Shown here piece after piece: positions 15,089 to 23,720 of a stretch of 42,063 nt of DNA (positions within the stretch are counted from its first letter, which is position 1; each line of letters begins with the position of its first letter). The notes beneath the pieces are model-generated. The model did no database searches, was not told the DNA's origin, and saw nothing but the letters and a program-made list of their open reading frames with translations. The stretch comes from a virus. A program made the translations under genes and the position numbers. Location of the stretch: positions 1-42,063 of IMG/VR virus record IMGVR_UViG_3300033149_001760; one strand, 5' to 3'.

Positions 15089-18000
15089 TTAAAACTCACC
15101 TGTTCCAGAAATCTCATAAAATACATCATGAGTGTCTGGGTCACCATATGTGATATTTGATGTTTGACTTGTAGTATACCATGTAGGAATACTTGCCCAT
15201 CTCCAACGTTCATCTTTAACATGTTGATTACCATCAACCCACGCATAAATAGCATTAAATCTAAGCACATATGTTCCTGTTGTTGGGATACTCCAATCAA
15301 CTTCTGCATGTTTTGTATATGGTGAAAATACCTGTGATTCAACTAATGTAGTTCCATTATATAATTTAAGTGCACCACCAAATCCTGTATCAAATTCATC
15401 AACACCAGTCCAATCCAGTGAAACAGTGAAACCAAATTCTGGTGGTGGTGGTGCGCTACCAGTTACAACGGTTTCAACATCACCATAACCAGTTTTAATG
15501 TTCGTGTCAAGTGGATAAAGACCGTTTTCAATAAATGCTCTGTAATAAGTTAATGTATTTGGTAATAATCCACTTGCGTTCGCAGTAAAGGGACTACCTG
15601 TATTTCCAATGTGATAGTCTTTTTTAACTGTCGAATTTGTATTTGTTATCGTAAGACTTCCTGCTTGTGACGCATTTTGTGTGTAAACCATACCATATCT
15701 TAATATGTTCGAAGGAGTGCCAGCAACATAAGTATTATGTGGAGTATCAAAACCAGTTCCACTAAGTAACATAAGTGGATTAGTGTCTGTTGTTACACTA
15801 TATGCGACAGCAGGTTCTGTACCTATCATTGCTGTCCTTGGACTACCATAATATGCAGTTCCACCAACAACCATATATGCACGATATTCATAAGTTGAAT
15901 TGTAATCAAGTCCAGTAAGATTTGAAACATTGAAGTAATTAACCGAAAGCGGTCCTGCTGCTGGTGAAGATGGTTGATATGACCAAGGAAGTGATGGGAT
16001 TTTTCTATATTGTATCGCATAATTTGATATATCTTCATATCTTACAATATCAATACCACCAATATGTAATAATTGATTACCAACCACAGTACCTATCTTT
16101 GTCTCAATACTTGGGTCTGGTAATGGTGCTTGGGGTGTTGTGAATGAACGTATATTACCAGTAGCACCAGTTGAAAGTGATTCGATAAACGCACGATAAT
16201 CATACCAAGTATCATAAGCCAGTCCATCTAACGTCATACTGAAATTATTGACCGTAAGTGCAGGATTAGGTGGGATTGTCTTTGATATTCTTGTCCAATT
16301 ATCTTCCATTGTTTCTATTTCAAAATCAATTCCTTCTAATAAGTTTTCTAATCCAATTGGAAGTGCGTTACCATATGGATAGTAAGGATATTTTAGTTTA
16401 TAATCAATACCATATTCAATAACCTCATTCCATCCTATAATGTTTTCACCACCAGTTGTAAAACTACCCAACACACCCTGTGTTGTTTCAACATACAGTT
16501 GTGTGGGTGGAGGTGGAGGTGCGGGTGTTTCTTGAGCAATACTAAATGTAGCACCATCAGTACCAAAATATTGCATTAACGGATTACCCCTTTTATCTAT
16601 TGTTATTGACCCATTAGCATATAAATTTACACCTCTTTTATACCAATGCTTCTGTTTCGTAAAAATACTGTTTCTAATTAATAACCCACCTCTTCTCAAT
16701 ATAATTGTTGCCGACAATAATTGGTCAACAAATCTCTGGAAGAAAGCATTATATTTACTCAGGAACGGATATAGGTTCTGGAACGTATATCCATTAGATT
16801 GTAATGGGTCGTCATCTGGAAGAAGTGCTCTTTCCAAATATGTTTCATATAATTTCAATATTGTTGGATACCAACCACCTTTAAAATCGGTAACAACTTT
16901 TCTATTTCTAACGTTTACCATTTTCCTCTGAACCAATTCGAGGAATTCCAAAAACGATAATTCACTAATATCACCAAGTCCAAACACATCATTTATAACT
17001 GGATTAAATGCTCCTGCTCCACCAACAATATAATATGCACTAATTACAGTACCAAATCTAAGTCCTCTTGGTAAGAAAATCTCGTATGGATTCTGCACAT
17101 TAACGTTATAATCAGTAATTGGTTCTAAAGCGATTCCATCAACTAAAAATTTAACATCACTTGCTTGATTTACTCTGTAATTAAGTTTATATACGTATTT
17201 GTTTGCGCTATTATTGAAATAAATCTTACTACTATTAAAACTATCGATTCTAATTACTTCACTTCTTAAATTAATTTCATTCGTGTTCTCCACATGAAGA
17301 TAAGAAATTTGCACATCGGGGTTCTGATTAAGATATGCAATAACATCTGGATTCTGAATAATAATTTGATTTGTTCCACCAGTCGAATTTGCTGGGTCAA
17401 GAATATAATCAGCAACGAATTGAGGCGTACCTTTAGTAAGTGCAATACCGTTAATTGTTAATTGGACATCACCATGTGGAAAACTTGGTAACGGAATATA
17501 TGTTCCTCCCAAAATTGCTTTAACACGTGTCACAATATAATCAACTGTCATTGTTAAACCAGTTAATGTTGTTGCACCTGAATTAGTAAATGTTACCTGA
17601 ATCACGTCAGAAGGACGTGTTCCACCACTAAGTTCATATATTGTAAAATATTTCCCATTTACTTCATAATCTGCTTGATATGTAATTCCTGATGTAGTTC
17701 CAGTAGTATTACCAGTTGAAGGAGCATTTAATAAAATTCCATTATATCTTACTTCAAAATTACCCTGATGATTATAATCAAAAGGTAGTGAGAATGTATT
17801 ACCTGTTTGTGGTAATGATGAAATGTTAACATATGAATATGGTAATGTGTATCCACTTGAGTTGGCAGCAAAATCTTTTTGAATATATTCATAAACATCA
17901 TATTCAATACCACGTGCAGTATCAAGTGAAATATCGACTTCTTTGGTATTAATCACCAATTTACTGTCTTCTTGATAATATTGTGGTGTTGTACTGTGAA

Positions 18001-19714
18001 TTCTTGTAGTTGCTCCACTTTGTTCCCATGATTTCTTATTATCGGGTGTTTGTTTAAGATTGAACCCAGCCATACGAAATACATCGAGATATGCCTGACC
18101 ACTATCACTATTACCACTGAGTTGAAAATAGAAATCATTGGTTTCCAATGGTGCAACAGGATATCCTTCGGTATCATACGGTAATGAATTTGAAGGAAAA
18201 TCAGCTTGTGCGAGAGATACGGTATTTGGATTAATCTTACCATCTACGGTATATACGTATTCTGTGATGTTAATGAAAGGTTCTGGAATACCAATTAACA
18301 AGAACATTGATTTTATTGCTTGACGAGTACCTTTTGATTTCCAAAAATAACTTGTGTTATTAATAATTCTTCTCCAGAGTTCAATATCAATTTCTGCTGG
18401 TAAGATATTCTCATTTAAATTTCTTTCCGTATCATCTACAGTTAAAAATCCTTCAACTAATTCACTTTCATTCACCAACGAAAAATAATCCCAACCAAAG
18501 GTATTTGCCATATTCTTTATTAATTGGTCAGGTATGTTATTTAATTTATTATATGTAACCTTATTAATGTTAACCAATGAATCAATAAACTGTCTGAGTT
18601 GGTCAAATTCTCTTCCATATAATCTCAGTAGTTTAGGTATTTTACCATCATCAGTATAATCATACATTTTAAGTGAATCAGGTGTTAAAAATCTTGCAAT
18701 TAAATCAGTTTTTATTTTATCATATTTCTCAGCAATAGTCAATACAATTTTCAAAAATCTTTGATATGTTGGTGTATTGACATCAATATTATATTTATCA
18801 CTGGTTGTCCAGAGAATTTGCGAATCACTATAAATAATTTTACCGTCTTCAAGCTGTGTTGGGTTTTTTAAGGTGAACACAAATCCATCAGTATTATCTC
18901 TTTCTGAAACCATATTTTGTTCATAACTATTAAGGAATGCTCGGAATTCTTCAAAAGTAACATTATTTGGTCTGATATGATAATCAATATTAGCAGTAGT
19001 TCCAGTTCCCATTAATGCAAAAGGATTGCCTTCGACCTGTAATTTCAAATGGTTATTCATTGAAATTGTTGTTCCAGTATAGTCAAGAGAACTATTTACA
19101 GTATTTCCAGTATAACCAACAATTATAAATAATGTATCTGGTTCAAGACTCGACCAAATGACATACTTTTCATATGAATCATTTAAGTTTTTTAACTCAT
19201 TATCATCAGGTATACTCGTATTACCATCATTAATAACTAAACCAAAGGTATTAATAGTTGACTCCGTTGGAACATAAAATGTCGAGACATTCGAAACAAT
19301 ATCATAGTTAAGTCCTTTATACGTTGGATTTCCACCTATTTCTTTTTGTGAATTAGCGAACAACGACCCCGGGTATGCCAAAATCACATTCTGAATACTT
19401 GTTCTAAGAAATTCATATGCCGACCCATATCTAACAAAAGTATTTAAATCTGATTTATCGAGATTCAATACGGCATTTGTTGTATAGTCATGAATTATTT
19501 CAGACTGTATTTCTGAAACATTAAGTGTTTCTAATGTAACTGGACGAACAAATGAACTCAAAGAATTGGTGTAATCAATAGTTACCTTATTATCAAAGTT
19601 CGTTGTAACGAAAAACTTTCCAAAAGAAAATATTGTATTGGATGGGGTATCATTAAAATACTCCCCATTTAAATTCCCATTAAGTTGTGTTTTTATTACT
19701 TTTACCTTTGCCAC
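15089..19714 (-). CDS. Giant tail/baseplate protein with P2 gpI-like region and FN3-like repeats
   Basis: 1541 residues from a GTG start at 19712-19714, 14 bases after a promoter motif. Residues ~350-485 (LLRLYGREFDQLRQFID, then LWRRIINNTSYFWKSKGTRQ) resemble the P2 gpI/tail-wedge family, in which this segment helps join fibres to the baseplate. The middle has several beta-rich stretches of TGNTFSLPF and DYxV type. After a PPPPP stretch near residue 1070, about 390 residues hold three FN3-like units marked by YDYRAFIES, YEYRAYMVV and TYYRAFIEN, then a further beta domain at the C-terminus. It is followed by another structural gene with its own motif. The tail role is well supported by region and position; the exact T4 equivalent is uncertain. 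Confidence 0.75.
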   Translation of the reverse strand: MAKVKVIKTQLNGNLNGEYFNDTPSNTIFSFGKFFVTTNFDNKVTIDYTNSLSSFVRPVTLETLNVSEIQSEIIHDYTTNAVLNLDKSDLNTFVRYGSAYEFLRTSIQNVILAYPGSLFANSQKEIGGNPTYKGLNYDIVSNVSTFYVPTESTINTFGLVINDGNTSIPDDNELKNLNDSYEKYVIWSSLEPDTLFIIVGYTGNTVNSSLDYTGTTISMNNHLKLQVEGNPFALMGTGTTANIDYHIRPNNVTFEEFRAFLNSYEQNMVSERDNTDGFVFTLKNPTQLEDGKIIYSDSQILWTTSDKYNIDVNTPTYQRFLKIVLTIAEKYDKIKTDLIARFLTPDSLKMYDYTDDGKIPKLLRLYGREFDQLRQFIDSLVNINKVTYNKLNNIPDQLIKNMANTFGWDYFSLVNESELVEGFLTVDDTERNLNENILPAEIDIELWRRIINNTSYFWKSKGTRQAIKSMFLLIGIPEPFINITEYVYTVDGKINPNTVSLAQADFPSNSLPYDTEGYPVAPLETNDFYFQLSGNSDSGQAYLDVFRMAGFNLKQTPDNKKSWEQSGATTRIHSTTPQYYQEDSKLVINTKEVDISLDTARGIEYDVYEYIQKDFAANSSGYTLPYSYVNISSLPQTGNTFSLPFDYNHQGNFEVRYNGILLNAPSTGNTTGTTSGITYQADYEVNGKYFTIYELSGGTRPSDVIQVTFTNSGATTLTGLTMTVDYIVTRVKAILGGTYIPLPSFPHGDVQLTINGIALTKGTPQFVADYILDPANSTGGTNQIIIQNPDVIAYLNQNPDVQISYLHVENTNEINLRSEVIRIDSFNSSKIYFNNSANKYVYKLNYRVNQASDVKFLVDGIALEPITDYNVNVQNPYEIFLPRGLRFGTVISAYYIVGGAGAFNPVINDVFGLGDISELSFLEFLELVQRKMVNVRNRKVVTDFKGGWYPTILKLYETYLERALLPDDDPLQSNGYTFQNLYPFLSKYNAFFQRFVDQLLSATIILRRGGLLIRNSIFTKQKHWYKRGVNLYANGSITIDKRGNPLMQYFGTDGATFSIAQETPAPPPPPTQLYVETTQGVLGSFTTGGENIIGWNEVIEYGIDYKLKYPYYPYGNALPIGLENLLEGIDFEIETMEDNWTRISKTIPPNPALTVNNFSMTLDGLAYDTWYDYRAFIESLSTGATGNIRSFTTPQAPLPDPSIETKIGTVVGNQLLHIGGIDIVRYEDISNYAIQYRKIPSLPWSYQPSSPAAGPLSVNYFNVSNLTGLDYNSTYEYRAYMVVGGTAYYGSPRTAMIGTEPAVAYSVTTDTNPLMLLSGTGFDTPHNTYVAGTPSNILRYGMVYTQNASQAGSLTITNTNSTVKKDYHIGNTGSPFTANASGLLPNTLTYYRAFIENGLYPLDTNIKTGYGDVETVVTGSAPPPPEFGFTVSLDWTGVDEFDTGFGGALKLYNGTTLVESQVFSPYTKHAEVDWSIPTTGTYVLRFNAIYAWVDGNQHVKDERWRWASIPTWYTTSQTSNITYGDPDTHDVFYEISGTGEF

Positions 19715-19728
19715 AGTTTACGATTTAC

Positions 19729-19737
19729 TATAAATAC
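19729..19737 (-). promoter_or_regulatory. GTATTTAT-type promoter motif (site 5)
   Basis: GTATTTATA followed by GT and AAA, 14 bases before the GTG start. It lies immediately after a terminator, which fits a new transcription start here. Confidence 0.7.
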
Positions 19738-19740
19738 GAT

Positions 19741-19775
19741 AAAAAGAAAAATCCCAATCCTTTAGATTGGGATTT
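19741..19775 (-). terminator. Hairpin terminator after the 301-residue virion protein
   Basis: The arms AAATCCCAATC (19749-19759) and GATTGGGATTT (19765-19775) pair perfectly around CTTTA. A T-rich stretch follows on the minus strand. Confidence 0.85.
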
Positions 19776-19795
19776 CTTTATTTTAATTAAAATAA

Positions 19796-20701
19796 TTATT
19801 CGACCTCGCTCGTGATGTCATCGAAGTCTTGAGTTTCATCGATATTTGTTCGTTTTTCTTTAACTTCATACAATGGAACATTCCCAACACTTTCTTTAAT
19901 TTCATAAATATTAAATTGTTTAGTTATCACTCTATTTTCATCATAATAAGTAAGAACACCATTATCAACATCCTTAATTTGTTCACCAGCCACATAGTTA
20001 GTCAACGTATCGATTGTATTCTGAACCATATCGACTTCAATTACGACTGGAGAAAAGAATGTGTTTGAAATAATTATCATTTGGTCAGGGTTACCAATAA
20101 AAGGACTGGCATTTGGTTTTACATCGCTTGAACTGCTTGGAGTTAATTGTACGAAAAGCAATGTGCCAGTATCGTCAAATCGATATCTAATTGCTTTTTG
20201 ACTTGTATTACCAACGTTCTCACTAACTGGAACTACCTTATTTGATGTTACCACGTACCTTACAACATTTCTTATTTTGGTATTGGTTGTCGCATCGATG
20301 TATTCGATACGATAACCTTGCAATGCGTTATTTGCTCTTAATTCTTCAGGTATTTGATTGATGTCAAGTATAATCCCCTTAACACTTGGAAGTGATGATA
20401 AAACACTACAATCAACAATTGTCGTATTAACCTTTTTCGGCTTTAGATAAATAGTATATATACCCAATTGCCCAAAAACTGTTGCTGGTAGTCTTAAATT
20501 ATATAGACCCTCTAAAAGATTTTCATCACCAAGAATTTGTTCGTCATCAGGTAAATAATTATATGATAGAATCTCAGATGAATTTAACTTATAAATGTTA
20601 CTATTTGTTGTTTCCCTGTTAGGTGTATAGTTATAATAAACATCGATATCATCAACGCTTACATCTGCGGGTCTTGTCGTGCCATAAATTCCTACTGCCA
20701 T
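19796..20701 (-). CDS. Putative virion/baseplate protein, 301 aa
   Basis: No family recognised. The protein is beta-rich with a Ser/Thr-rich, acidic C-terminus (DIDETQDFDDITSEVE-type residues) and no membrane segment or enzyme motif. It lies one base after the stop of a 144-residue neighbour and immediately before a strong terminator, so it ends the gp25-gp6 transcription unit. That position among baseplate genes suggests a tail or baseplate component. Confidence 0.55.
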   Translation of the reverse strand: MAVGIYGTTRPADVSVDDIDVYYNYTPNRETTNSNIYKLNSSEILSYNYLPDDEQILGDENLLEGLYNLRLPATVFGQLGIYTIYLKPKKVNTTIVDCSVLSSLPSVKGIILDINQIPEELRANNALQGYRIEYIDATTNTKIRNVVRYVVTSNKVVPVSENVGNTSQKAIRYRFDDTGTLLFVQLTPSSSSDVKPNASPFIGNPDQMIIISNTFFSPVVIEVDMVQNTIDTLTNYVAGEQIKDVDNGVLTYYDENRVITKQFNIYEIKESVGNVPLYEVKEKRTNIDETQDFDDITSEVE

Positions 20702-20702
20702 C

Positions 20703-21137
20703 TTATGTGTTATTTATAATATTAAAATATTTTCCACCAGCATATGTTGTCAAATCAACTAAATTTCTAATATACTCCAACCTATAATTTTTGTCAAATG
20801 CCGATAATTCGCCTCTGGTTATAAATACATCATCAATAATTTTCGGATTACTTATTATTTTACTCTTATCAGGATTTTTTATATATTGTTCATCAATAAA
20901 ATTTCCAGTGTTATCTGGTGAGTATTCGAAAGTCGTTATTGTTCCTTCAAGAGTAACATCATTATATTTGATACCACCAAGATAATAAACAACATCTTGA
21001 ATAACTGGTGAGTTTGGATAATCAACACCGTCAGTGGTCCAATTTCCACCACTAACATATTGGTCTGTGAAACCCGTTGCTACGGTATATTTACGCAACT
21101 CTGGTAACCTACTATTATTTGTTGTACCCGTTATCAT
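20703..21137 (-). CDS. Hypothetical tail-region protein, 144 aa
   Basis: No family recognised. It has Tyr/Thr/Asn-rich beta character near the N-terminus and a basic/aromatic C-terminal region. Its ATG overlaps the stop codon region of the upstream glycosyltransferase gene, and its stop is one base before the next gene, so it is part of the tail operon. It is likely a small virion protein, by position only. Confidence 0.55.
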   Translation of the reverse strand: MITGTTNNSRLPELRKYTVATGFTDQYVSGGNWTTDGVDYPNSPVIQDVVYYLGGIKYNDVTLEGTITTFEYSPDNTGNFIDEQYIKNPDKSKIISNPKIIDDVFITRGELSAFDKNYRLEYIRNLVDLTTYAGGKYFNIINNT

Positions 21138-21985
21138 TATACTACAATTTTATTTAAAACTTCTCCTTCATATTGTCGAACCAGTTTTTCTTGCTCTGGG
21201 AAATCTTTAATTATTTTTGCTTTCATTGCTTCAATATATCTTGGAACATATTTTGATTTGGAAACCATATGAGTGTAGTTCCTCATATTCCCAACTTTTT
21301 CCTGTCCATATTGTTGTACCAAGTCATATGGTAATATTTCATAAACATTGAGTTTATTTTTTAGGGCAGTTAAATGAATACTAACTTCTTCCAAAATCAT
21401 TGGATTATCGATTTCAATTTCCCCCTTTTTTATTCCAGCCTCTAATTTAGCAACGGTTTCTAAATACATTTTCTTTGCCTTGAATTTATGTCCACTCACA
21501 CCACCAAATGCATATCTATTATCATATTCGTCCATTGTAATGATATTGTTGTCAGCCAAGAACTTAGCATTCTTTTTGATGTATTCAACAACAAGGTCTT
21601 TAACCCAACCAGTTGGTGGACTATAATTTTGAATTATTACATCATATTCTTTCTTTTTAATGAATTCACCAAAAATATCAGCAAAAATAAAGACATCAGG
21701 GTCAACATGAATGCACCCGCCTCTAACGGCTTTCATAGCATCAACTTTATATGCACCCCACAACTCAAAATCATAACTACTTTCAACTATCTTAGTTTCT
21801 TCATATGGAATATATTTAATAAATGTATCATGTGCCTTCTGATTACATATCATTGTGACATGCCCATAATATCTATTCAATGTTAAATAACTCAGTAAAA
21901 ACGAATAGAAATTCAAATAAACATTGGTGTCACTCACATACGGACTACCCTCATCAAATTGCGCAAAACTTTGTATTATCTTCAT
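21137..21985 (-). CDS. GT-A-like glycosyltransferase
   Basis: 282 residues. The segment GGCIHVDPDVFIF (residues 89-101) has the DxD motif (Asp95-Pro-Asp97) in a hydrophobic strand, as in metal-dependent GT-A glycosyltransferases that bind nucleotide sugars. The N-terminal ~75 residues fit a Rossmann-like start, and a later YAFGGVSGHKF is compatible with an acceptor-side loop. It is coupled by ATGA to an AT-rich gene and is embedded between tail genes. It may glycosylate a virion protein or DNA; the target cannot be told from sequence. Confidence 0.7.
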   Translation of the reverse strand: MKIIQSFAQFDEGSPYVSDTNVYLNFYSFLLSYLTLNRYYGHVTMICNQKAHDTFIKYIPYEETKIVESSYDFELWGAYKVDAMKAVRGGCIHVDPDVFIFADIFGEFIKKKEYDVIIQNYSPPTGWVKDLVVEYIKKNAKFLADNNIITMDEYDNRYAFGGVSGHKFKAKKMYLETVAKLEAGIKKGEIEIDNPMILEEVSIHLTALKNKLNVYEILPYDLVQQYGQEKVGNMRNYTHMVSKSKYVPRYIEAMKAKIIKDFPEQEKLVRQYEGEVLNKIVV

Positions 21986-22473
21986 TTCAATTTATGATTA
22001 TTATAAATATTAATTTTATCATTAATTTTATCTGTAAATTTATTGTAATTATCACCATAAATTTCTTTTAATGTTTTTTCAATATATTTATCGGTAACAT
22101 CATAATCAATAGAATTTTCATTCAAAACATTTCCATCATAAATATATTCTTCTTTAAAACCAACAAATGATTTTAGAATCTCAAAATTATTTAATAACAA
22201 AAATGGTTCTTTTTGGGAAAAAATAACTTTATTTTTAAACGCCCTAAAACTACTATATTTTACTAATTCACAATTAAATGGAAATAATGTTGATACTATT
22301 CTATACGCACTAATATCAACATATATTTTTATGTTATTGGTGATGTTAGTGTTTACCATTAATATACTATATATTAATCTATTCATCTTTTTTTTCATAT
22401 CGTTTATATCACGACAATATTTAACATAATAATGATTAAAAGGAAATATATATATGATTTTAATGTTGTTCAT
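21982..22473 (-). CDS. Hypothetical AT-rich gene, 163 aa
   Basis: No family recognised. The product is extremely rich in Ile, Asn, Lys and Tyr, unlike the adjacent baseplate genes, and has mixed alpha/beta patterning with no membrane span. It overlaps both neighbours by four bases (ATGA), a putative nucleotidyltransferase upstream and a glycosyltransferase downstream. It is therefore probably part of one small cassette and may work with them. Confidence 0.5.
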   Translation of the reverse strand: MNNIKIIYIFPFNHYYVKYCRDINDMKKKMNRLIYSILMVNTNITNNIKIYVDISAYRIVSTLFPFNCELVKYSSFRAFKNKVIFSQKEPFLLLNNFEILKSFVGFKEEYIYDGNVLNENSIDYDVTDKYIEKTLKEIYGDNYNKFTDKINDKINIYNNHKLK

Positions 22474-22946
22474 AAATCCAAAATACTTTTATATATCATT
22501 ATTTTTTTTAGATGTTTGAATATTCTATGATAATGTTGACCATCACTAATATTTTGTTTTTCAAATTTTGCGACCACATCCATCAACATATTATATCTAC
22601 CAATTGGCGATGCGTGGAATATCTTATGATTATTATAAGTTCCCTCACAATAATCATAAGATATTTCACTGAAGATATCGAGAATTAAATTATCATTTAA
22701 AATCATTTGGTTCTGCTTATATTCTGATAACTGAAATAAAGATGATTGAACATTAAAATGAGATTCAATCTTTTTTAATGTACTAATATCCATAATATTA
22801 ATATCAATATCATGGATATCGTAATTAAAATTAATGCCAGCAAAATTAAAATAATCTGAAATTGAACCACCATAGTAAAATTCACCATACTCAGTGATTT
22901 CTGATAAAATGTTCATGTGTCTATTTATCTGTTCATTAATTTTCAT
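22470..22946 (-). CDS. Putative nucleotidyltransferase-fold protein
   Basis: 158 residues. It carries GGS at 26-28 in the YYGGSISDYF context, then an Asp pair in DIHDIDINI (Asp46 and Asp48), and a third Asp at 90 in LILDIF. This is the GGS...DxD...D layout of the polymerase-beta-type nucleotidyltransferase fold. The spacing from GGS to DxD is a little longer than usual. The C-terminal third is helical with His and Lys residues. It sits in an AT-rich cassette with a glycosyltransferase. Possible roles include nucleotidylation of a protein, RNA or sugar; none is shown. Confidence 0.55.
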   Translation of the reverse strand: MKINEQINRHMNILSEITEYGEFYYGGSISDYFNFAGINFNYDIHDIDINIMDISTLKKIESHFNVQSSLFQLSEYKQNQMILNDNLILDIFSEISYDYCEGTYNNHKIFHASPIGRYNMLMDVVAKFEKQNISDGQHYHRIFKHLKKIMIYKSILDL

Positions 22947-22947
22947 A

Positions 22948-23451
22948 TTAATCGTATGATATTGTTACAAAACCCCTGCTAATACCAGTATTATTAAAAT
23001 CGGCACTATCAAAAAAACCACCATTCTCTACCTGAATGGTTAACATAGTCCACGTAGGAAATATCCAACTGCCTTTACCAATAGAATACCAAGGAGCACT
23101 ACTTGCACTCCCACCTCGCTGCGTACCCATATCATACCATAGAGTTCCTGCATCATTTCTCACAATAACACTAACGCTTCTTACTTGTTCAGGTTCAATA
23201 ATTGTCCCAAATATATCTGGAGGTATTGGTTCTTCAAATAATGCAATGCTTTTAAATTGTACGTAACTCATATCCCATCCACTCGTCATTTCATATACAC
23301 GAGTTTTAAGATTACCACCGCCACTTAATAATTCGGCTTTAAAATTAGCAACCGTAATGTTTTTGTAACTACTTCCAGATTTACCATATGCAATTAAATC
23401 GGTATCTGAAGGCGTTCCTTCTTGTAATTCAAATAATTTCTTGTCTGCCAT
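22948..23451 (-). CDS. Tail fibre/tip-like protein, 167 aa
   Basis: The N-terminal KKLFELQEGTPSDTDLIAYG and the following YKNITVANFKAEL match an N-terminal module common to phage tail-fibre proteins. The remainder is beta-rich with Gly/Ser/Trp residues and no enzyme motif. It lies two bases upstream of the putative nucleotidyltransferase and just downstream of gp6-region genes. Likely a minor fibre or host-contact protein. Confidence 0.6.
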   Translation of the reverse strand: MADKKLFELQEGTPSDTDLIAYGKSGSSYKNITVANFKAELLSGGGNLKTRVYEMTSGWDMSYVQFKSIALFEEPIPPDIFGTIIEPEQVRSVSVIVRNDAGTLWYDMGTQRGGSASSAPWYSIGKGSWIFPTWTMLTIQVENGGFFDSADFNNTGISRGFVTISYD

Positions 23452-23456
23452 ATCAT

Positions 23457-23720
23457 TTAATATAAAAATTTATCACCATTATTATCAACAAATACATTAC
23501 CTTCACTATCCACCAAATAAAATGTTTCTGATGGTGGAACAGGTGGTACTGGTGGAATTGGTTCACTGTATGCATCCATAAATCCTAAGTCATGACCAAC
23601 CTGTTTCAACCCGATTTTAACGTAATAAATAACACTTAAATCGGGTATTATAATAGTACCACCAGTAATTGTTGTTCCAGTGGTTACTGCTTGTAATATT
23701 GTCTTTTTCAGTACTTCCAT
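23457..23720 (-). CDS. Small Pro-rich tail-region protein, 87 aa
   Basis: The N-terminal half is hydrophobic and beta-prone. A PIPPVPPVPPSE linker follows, then a short terminal unit of LVDSEGNVFVDNNGD type resembling a small beta hairpin or attachment module. Its ATG overlaps the stop of the gp6-like gene (TAATG). Probably a minor structural or adaptor protein; no family is recognised. Confidence 0.55.
   Translation of the reverse strand: MEVLKKTILQAVTTGTTITGGTIIIPDLSVIYYVKIGLKQVGHDLGFMDAYSEPIPPVPPVPPSETFYLVDSEGNVFVDNNGDKFLY

Noticed and set aside
20706-20713. TATAAATA on the minus strand near 20.7 kb as a T4-type late promoter
   Set aside because: It lies in the coding end of the 144-residue gene (ATA AAT AAC codons) and does not recur before other genes.
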